Assembly (NCBI GenBank): GCA_004194705.1
Contig: SADC01000512.1
Location: 1 to 64,000, forward strand
DNA: 64,000 nucleotides
Reading direction: 5' to 3'
From: Ditylenchus dipsaci
Taxonomy: Eukaryota > Nematoda > Chromadorea > Rhabditida > Anguinidae
The position numbers and the translations under genes were made by a program. Below, piece by piece: positions 58,953 through 64,000 of this stretch. The notes under the pieces are model-generated. The model had not been told where the DNA came from and did no database searches. It saw nothing but the letters and a program-made list of their open reading frames with translations. Position 1 is the stretch's first letter, and every line of letters begins with the position of its first letter.

Positions 58953-59659
58953 GTTTAAAATCTTAATAGATCAGAAAGTGAATGACTTTGAAAAAATTTT
59001 TGATGCTACTGGAATATAAACAATTCTCCCCCAATAATTTTTAAGGAGTATCTGAAACCATAGTTTCTTGAAAGAAGCTGAAATTTTAAGCGTAACCAAA
59101 TTTTAAAAAGCAATAATAACGATAAATCTATCATACAGTCAAACCTCGATATAAGATCGCCCCTGGGGACTGGTCGAAAAGTGGTCAAAGCGAAGTCTAT
59201 GTTCAGAAAAATTGCAAGTGACCTTATACCGAGAATAACCGAATACAGAACTATATTGAAATTGCTTGAAATATAGTTGTGCTTGAAATATAGCCAAGAT
59301 TCAGCTCTTTTGAATGGTGCGTCATCTATAGAAAATTAGTCATCAACTAACAAAAGAAAAACGTTTTTATTTAACGCAACATTTATTATTCAGGCAAAAG
59401 ACTAATTGTAACAAAGGTTGTAGCAACTGATACATAATACACGTGGATCTAGCCAATCAACCAGGTGCATCTTGAGGTTTGTCGCTTGCCCCAGCGCTCA
59501 GGGAGTGTTGGTCTGAAATTTTCGGATGGCTGAGCCTCTGGCCGGAAAAGAGCGAAACCCTTTCTGGCAAAAATCAATGATGTTTTGAGTAGTGGGGTCT
59601 GACGCAAAAGTAACTCTGGTATGCATACCTGCATGTTCGAAAGAACCGTATATCATACT

Positions 59660-60123
59660 TGTGCGCCCGAAACAATCGGCGCCGGGCGCACCACCGGGCG
59701 TCGGTCTGTTACACAAATTTTTCATTTATTTTTATTTTATATTACAATTTTATCTCTTTTTTCAACTTATAATATACAATTCAAATAGAGCTGTTTGAGT
59801 CATAGAAGCTAAAAAAGTTTAAAAAATCAGTACAAACCAAGTTTAAAAAAATGCTGCTTCTATAATAAGAAAAAATATATCGAAAACATTGAAAAAAGAG
59901 GCGCCGGGCGCCAGACTACCCAATTTTCCAAAAAGGCGCCGAGCGCCGGTGCTGGTACCGGCGCCCTAATTTTCTTAAAAGTTACTGGGCGCACACCGAC
60001 GGCGGCGCTCGTCTAAGTATGGCGCCTACCCCGGCGCCGCCTTTTTCGGCGCCGGGGCGCCGGATCGGCGCCGGCGCCCCTTGAAAATTTGCGCTGGCGC
60101 CGGCGCTTACCGGTGGCCTACCG
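59660..60123. repeat. GGCGCC-rich GC island, intact version (copy 2)
   Basis: Counterpart of 28161-28618 with most GGCGCC palindromes complete (for example CCGGCGCCG and GGATCGGCGCCGGCGCC near 60030-60075). It is the better reference for this element. Confidence 0.65.
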
Positions 60124-60723
60124 CATAAATAAGTTTGATATGCATGCTTTTCATGAATCCAGAGTCGCTTACGAGTAATTTGTGTCTAAGGTATGTGGGT
60201 ATGCGCATCTCAACTCCAAGCTTCTAGCCCATCATGAGGGGGCTCACTTACCTTATACGTGATTCCAAGAAGTACTCTTGATCAAAAAATGCATGTAGAC
60301 ACTCTTTTTATCTAGCTCCAGTGACCAAAACGGGTAGAAAACCTTTTTGTAGTTCCTCTGTTATTATTTCAAACTGATATCAATATATATCAATAACATT
60401 TTTTATATGGACGCCCCATATTTTTAGACGCCTTGAACGACTATGTATCACTATGGAAGTAGATTAGAGCAATATTTCGTCCTCACGAGCAAGCTATAGT
60501 TTTAGCTTGACCACTTGGTAGCGTACATCACATCAAGCAAATGCAAAGAATTGGACTACCGAATAAGTGACTAAGTCATCTGATTTATTTCAGGCGAAAA
60601 TTTTAAAAACGATGTATAAATTATGATAAAACATGGTTTACTCGCATTATTTTGGCCTCGACAACTACAACTCTATTAGAGAAAAAATAAAAAAAGTAAA
60701 AAGTTGAGGTCTATTAAAGTAAA

Positions 60724-60990
60724 TACCGTATATTCTCTATTAGAAGGCCCGGGCCTTCTATTTTTCAACCCTAAAAAAGTCGGAAAAAAATTTGGGTCGA
60801 TTTTGAGATTCTTGCGTGCTCAACCAAAATTTTAAAAGTGGAATCAGGTAAGCTCGTGTTAACTAAGAAAACGCGAAAAACAGATTTGTGAATTTCTTTT
60901 TCTAGGCTGATATATAGGTCCTCAAGGGGGGCCTTCTATTAGAGAGGGGCCTTCTATTAGAGAGGGCCTTCTAATCGAGAATATACGGTA
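60724..60990. mobile_element. MITE, ACCGTATTCTC family (copy 2)
   Basis: Counterpart of 29205-29466, about five bases longer, with better pairing of the ends. Confidence 0.8.
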
Positions 60991-61409
60991 CGTTAGTTAA
61001 TAGGCAGTAGGTAGTTTATCAAGCCATTTTTTTCAGCACAAATAAATTTTTTTTCAAGGCACAAATACTTTTTCAGAACTGATACTTTGAAAATCGCGTT
61101 GAATAAATTTAGACGTGACTGTTTCATCCATTTTGTTGTGCGAAACACAGCAACAATATTTGAAGCTATTTAGTATAGCATAATTTTCTAATTTTTTAGA
61201 CCTAATTTGCTCAAAAGGTGTTCCAAACCAAGATATAAATTTCAAAGGCGCTCTTTCCGCAAGCACGCGTTGAGAACCACTCCAAGCCAGTATCAAGAAA
61301 AAGATTGCGAATTTTTAACTTTGACTTCAGACCACTCTGGGATAAAGTTCTGGTTGAATTCTAGTTCTGTGTGAATATAAGCTTTTTAAATGTAAAAAAC
61401 ATTCAATCG

Positions 61410-61613
61410 AGGGCTGTTATCCGTCCTTTTTAAAAGATTTGTCCTTTTTGGAACCCCAAATCTTTTTTTTTTTCAAATTTCAGTCAAAATATTTTTTTTG
61501 CTTTAAATGGTAATAAGCACTAAATAAAGTGCATTTTTTTTGTTCAAAAATGGTAAAAAGTTCCTTTTTTGCCCAAATATCTTTTTTCAAAAAATTTTGA
61601 GATGGCAGCCCTG
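61410..61613. mobile_element. hAT-like MITE, inverted relative (copy 2)
   Basis: Counterpart of 29884-30083 with a more complete left end. Confidence 0.75.
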
Positions 61614-61902
61614 CTCTTACCCCAAAATGAACATAACCAACCGTAATCAAAGCTAGAGTGACCGACACCATCATGCTTGACTTGAATTTCTTTATAAATA
61701 TAGGCGGTTAAAAAGCATGTAAAGTATGTAAAGCATCGAAGCGTTGAAAAAGTATACGAGAGTGTATATCCAAGAAGGGTCGGTGCGTTAATGATACTCA
61801 AATTGGTTTTCTCAAAAATTTATTTAGCACAAGTCCTCAATACCAACTCATGGCAAAATTTGTAAGTGCTGAAATGTGCACAGATTAAGTTTTGTCAGAT
61901 GA

Positions 61903-62109
61903 TTGGCACTTCTAGTTGCAGTGCTGATTGGGATGATGACTAATGCATCTGTCACACTAACTCAACTAACTCACACTAACACTGACGCAACTGATGAAAA
62001 TAAATGCACTAATTGTGAAAGAGCCTGCGAAAAATGGTTTAAAAAAACATTCACCTGTGTGAATAATGAAGATCCCATCCCCACCCCATGCTATTGCAAA
62101 TGCGAATAA
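61903..62109 (+). CDS. small cysteine-rich, probably secreted peptide
   Basis: A 68-codon frame opening at TTG. Residues 2-15 (ALLVAVLIGMMTNA) form a hydrophobic core like a signal peptide. A T/N-rich spacer follows, then seven cysteines at 35, 38, 42, 52, 63, 65 and 67: C-x2-C-x3-C-x9-C-x10-C-x-C-x-C. An in-frame TGA directly precedes the TTG, and ATG at 61899 is in another frame. The true start therefore probably lies in an upstream exon joined at a nearby AG, or is affected by a base error. AATAAA overlaps the stop. The family is not recognised; an extracellular disulfide-rich role is only inferred. Confidence 0.5.
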   Translation: MALLVAVLIGMMTNASVTLTQLTHTNTDATDENKCTNCERACEKWFKKTFTCVNNEDPIPTPCYCKCE

Positions 62110-62446
62110 AAAAGTGTCTCATCTATGAATTAAAAAAGTTGTTTTAGTATTTTCTAATTTAAAAAAAGTATTTAAAAATAAACAAGTTATTCAAAATATG
62201 TGTTTTATTGCCTAAACAGTCAAGCGTGACAAAATTATTTTGCTCAGAATGTCTAGTTGAACAAGTCCGTGTAATAATTGCTCTGATAGCTGTTATTCAG
62301 GACCTCGAAAGCCTTACAGTGCTGTCTTGTAGCGCAGTTCAAGACCTAAAATACCTATTTGAGGAAATGAATTTTTAAAATTCGATTGTGAAGACTCCGA
62401 ACTTTTTTACCCGAACGCAAATGCACAGATTGCAGATTTGAGTGTA

Positions 62447-62780
62447 CAGGGTGACACAAAAACAGTCACATTTTTTGCAAAATTTTATTTTCATTTTTTT
62501 ATTGAAATTTTTGAACGTAACTGTGATTTTGTCTACTCCTCTGATTTTTTTTGTAGAAAATGATATTTGCGGTGTGTTTGGTACCTAAAATGAGTCTCCG
62601 AGCATAGAACCTCTTCTCAAATCTAGCAACTAGCAGAACACAGAAAGTATATAGCGAAAGTTGAATAAATTGTTTTCGAAAAATCATACACTGCGGAGAT
62701 TTCTGAAAATTTTGGAAATCGGCCAGGCAAGAACTCACGTACATCAATTTTTCAATGTGACTGTTTCTTGTGTTACCCTG
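62447..62780. mobile_element. mariner-like MITE, CAGGGTGACAC family (copy 2)
   Basis: Counterpart of 30914-31248, one base shorter, with the same flanks. Confidence 0.8.
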
Positions 62781-63048
62781 CACAGTCTTGTTCGCCTGTT
62801 GATTTTTCACCAATTTTTTTTATGTATTACATCATTTTAATAACCGTAAGATTGTACTGATCTTGTTGCGCAAAATTTACATCACAAACAACTGACCATA
62901 AAAAATTTAATTAAGATATGTATATAATTTTTTAACATGATGCTTGTTACTGTCAATCTTGGCACATTTACATGTATGAATAAAACATTAAGAAACATCT
63001 TTTTGTAATTTGAAAATTAGAAAATAGGTCAAATTCATTGCTCGGAAT

Positions 63049-64000
63049 TCCACATGTAACAGATTGCATGGTACTATCAGTAATCAACTAAATTACTTCC
63101 ATTTTCACCACTTTTACGTTCTATAAAGATAGGTAACATAACTCAAATTGTATTTAGATTAGACTTTGTACAAATTTTCACATGAATGAACCTGTTAAAA
63201 AATACTCTTTGTCAAAAAATGTCATTAAAGGTTGAAGTCTGCGTATTTTAATATAACAGCACTTTTTTAAATTTTATTTAGTTTATTAAAATGGACGGTT
63301 AATAACAAAAAAGCCTTTTTTACAAAAAAATTGGCAGAATAAACGCTTTGGACTGATGAAACAAAACCGGTAAACACACTGCAATATGAATAACAAAAAA
63401 GTCTAAAAAATTTTTTTTAAGTTTCTTGCACAATTTAAATAAATTAACATGTCCTAGTTGTTTAGATACATGTCGCTACTGCTATGCTATGTATGGAAAT
63501 AAAGAAATGTATAAAAGTCAAATAAGTAAAGGAAAATATTTAAATAGTTTTTTTTTCGTCTCTATGTGTCATTAACACTAGAACAGTCGAGCGTACTTAA
63601 AAGCTTCAAGTGTGACTGAACCTTGTCCTGAATTCCAAGCTGAATAAGAAAGCTGAGAACGATTTTATCTAAAAATGATTTCGTAAATGAGACTTAGCAA
63701 CTTTTTTGAAAGTAGAGGGAAAAAATGAGCTGTTTGACAAATGAATCAAAAAACACGAAATTCCATAATCACTTCAATGATTTTATTAGTGTATTAGAAA
63801 GCTTTTAGACGTGTTTTATGTCAAATTTAATTTCTAATTCATCAAATTGATTTTTCTGTTTACTGATCGTATCTCTATATAGTATCTTTGTAAAATATTC
63901 GGCATGTGTGAGTGGGTAGTTGGCTAACGCTTTTTGCGCTTTTTCCGCAATAATGGCATTCGTCTCGACACGAAAAGGTTTTTCACAGAAATTTTTGGCT
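63049..64000. repeat. 31.5 kb tandem unit, start of copy 3
   Basis: The first 952 bases of a third copy. It reaches the left TIR of the element seen at 941 and 32466, then the window ends. Near its start this copy reads CCATTTTCACCAC, where copy 1 has CCATCACCAC and copy 2 has CCATTTTACCAC, so all three differ by small indels at that spot. Confidence 0.96.

Larger units (their letters stand above)
31521..63048. repeat. 31.5 kb tandem unit, copy 2
   Basis: Full second copy of the unit. Its offset from copy 1 drifts between about 31,497 and 31,528 through small indels. Every copy 1 element has its counterpart here in the same order, including both minisatellites and the six-fold 76 bp repeat with unchanged repeat number. 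Copy 2 looks cleaner in the GGCGCC island and in the cysteine-rich peptide ORF. Stretches without named features hold the same unremarkable AT-rich sequence as in copy 1. Confidence 0.97.

Overview
The window is eukaryotic, almost certainly metazoan, AT-rich DNA. Reasons: transposase exons are joined by GT..AG introns of 45-58 nt; no long ORFs, operons or ribosome binding sites occur; and the sequence is packed with miniature inverted-repeat transposons. Short introns with T-rich acceptors ending in CAG or TAG would suit a small-intron animal such as a nematode, but nothing here fixes the species. No rRNA, histone, snRNA or other standard tandem gene was recognised.

The dominant structure is a head-to-tail tandem repeat of about 31.5 kb. 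Copy 1 is 1-31520, copy 2 is 31521-63048, and copy 3 starts at 63049 and runs off the end. Copies are collinear and nearly identical; most differences are one-base indels in homopolymers. Internal minisatellites have the same length in both full copies. This fits either a real, recently homogenised 31.5 kb macrosatellite or a circular molecule laid out as a concatemer by assembly.

Layout of one unit (copy 1 coordinates; copy 2 lies about 31,500 further on). 0.9-2.2 kb: a 1.2 kb element with 100 bp terminal inverted repeats (TIRs) and an 8 bp target duplication. 2.5-3.3 kb: an element whose TIRs are built from a reiterated module and which carries a FLYWCH zinc-finger ORF. 6.2-8.7 kb: MITEs, a foldback element and a 76 bp tandem repeat. 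11.0-11.6 kb: a broken MULE transposase C-terminal region on the + strand. 11.7-13.6 kb: two minisatellites and SINE-like tandem units. 13.8-14.9 kb: a broken FLYWCH/MULE N-terminal region on the - strand, converging on the first. 15.8-21.5 kb: pogo-like, mariner-like and hAT-like MITEs. 23.7-24.5 kb: an unrecognised ORF split by one in-frame TAG. 24.6-30.1 kb: further MITEs and a GGCGCC-rich island. 30.4-30.6 kb: a small cysteine-rich, probably secreted peptide ORF. 30.9-31.25 kb: another mariner-like MITE.

Most of the unit is a nested graveyard of non-autonomous DNA transposons; only a few short ORFs could be host genes. One hAT-like MITE can be proved from within the window, because a diverged duplicate of its flank elsewhere in the unit still has the empty site.
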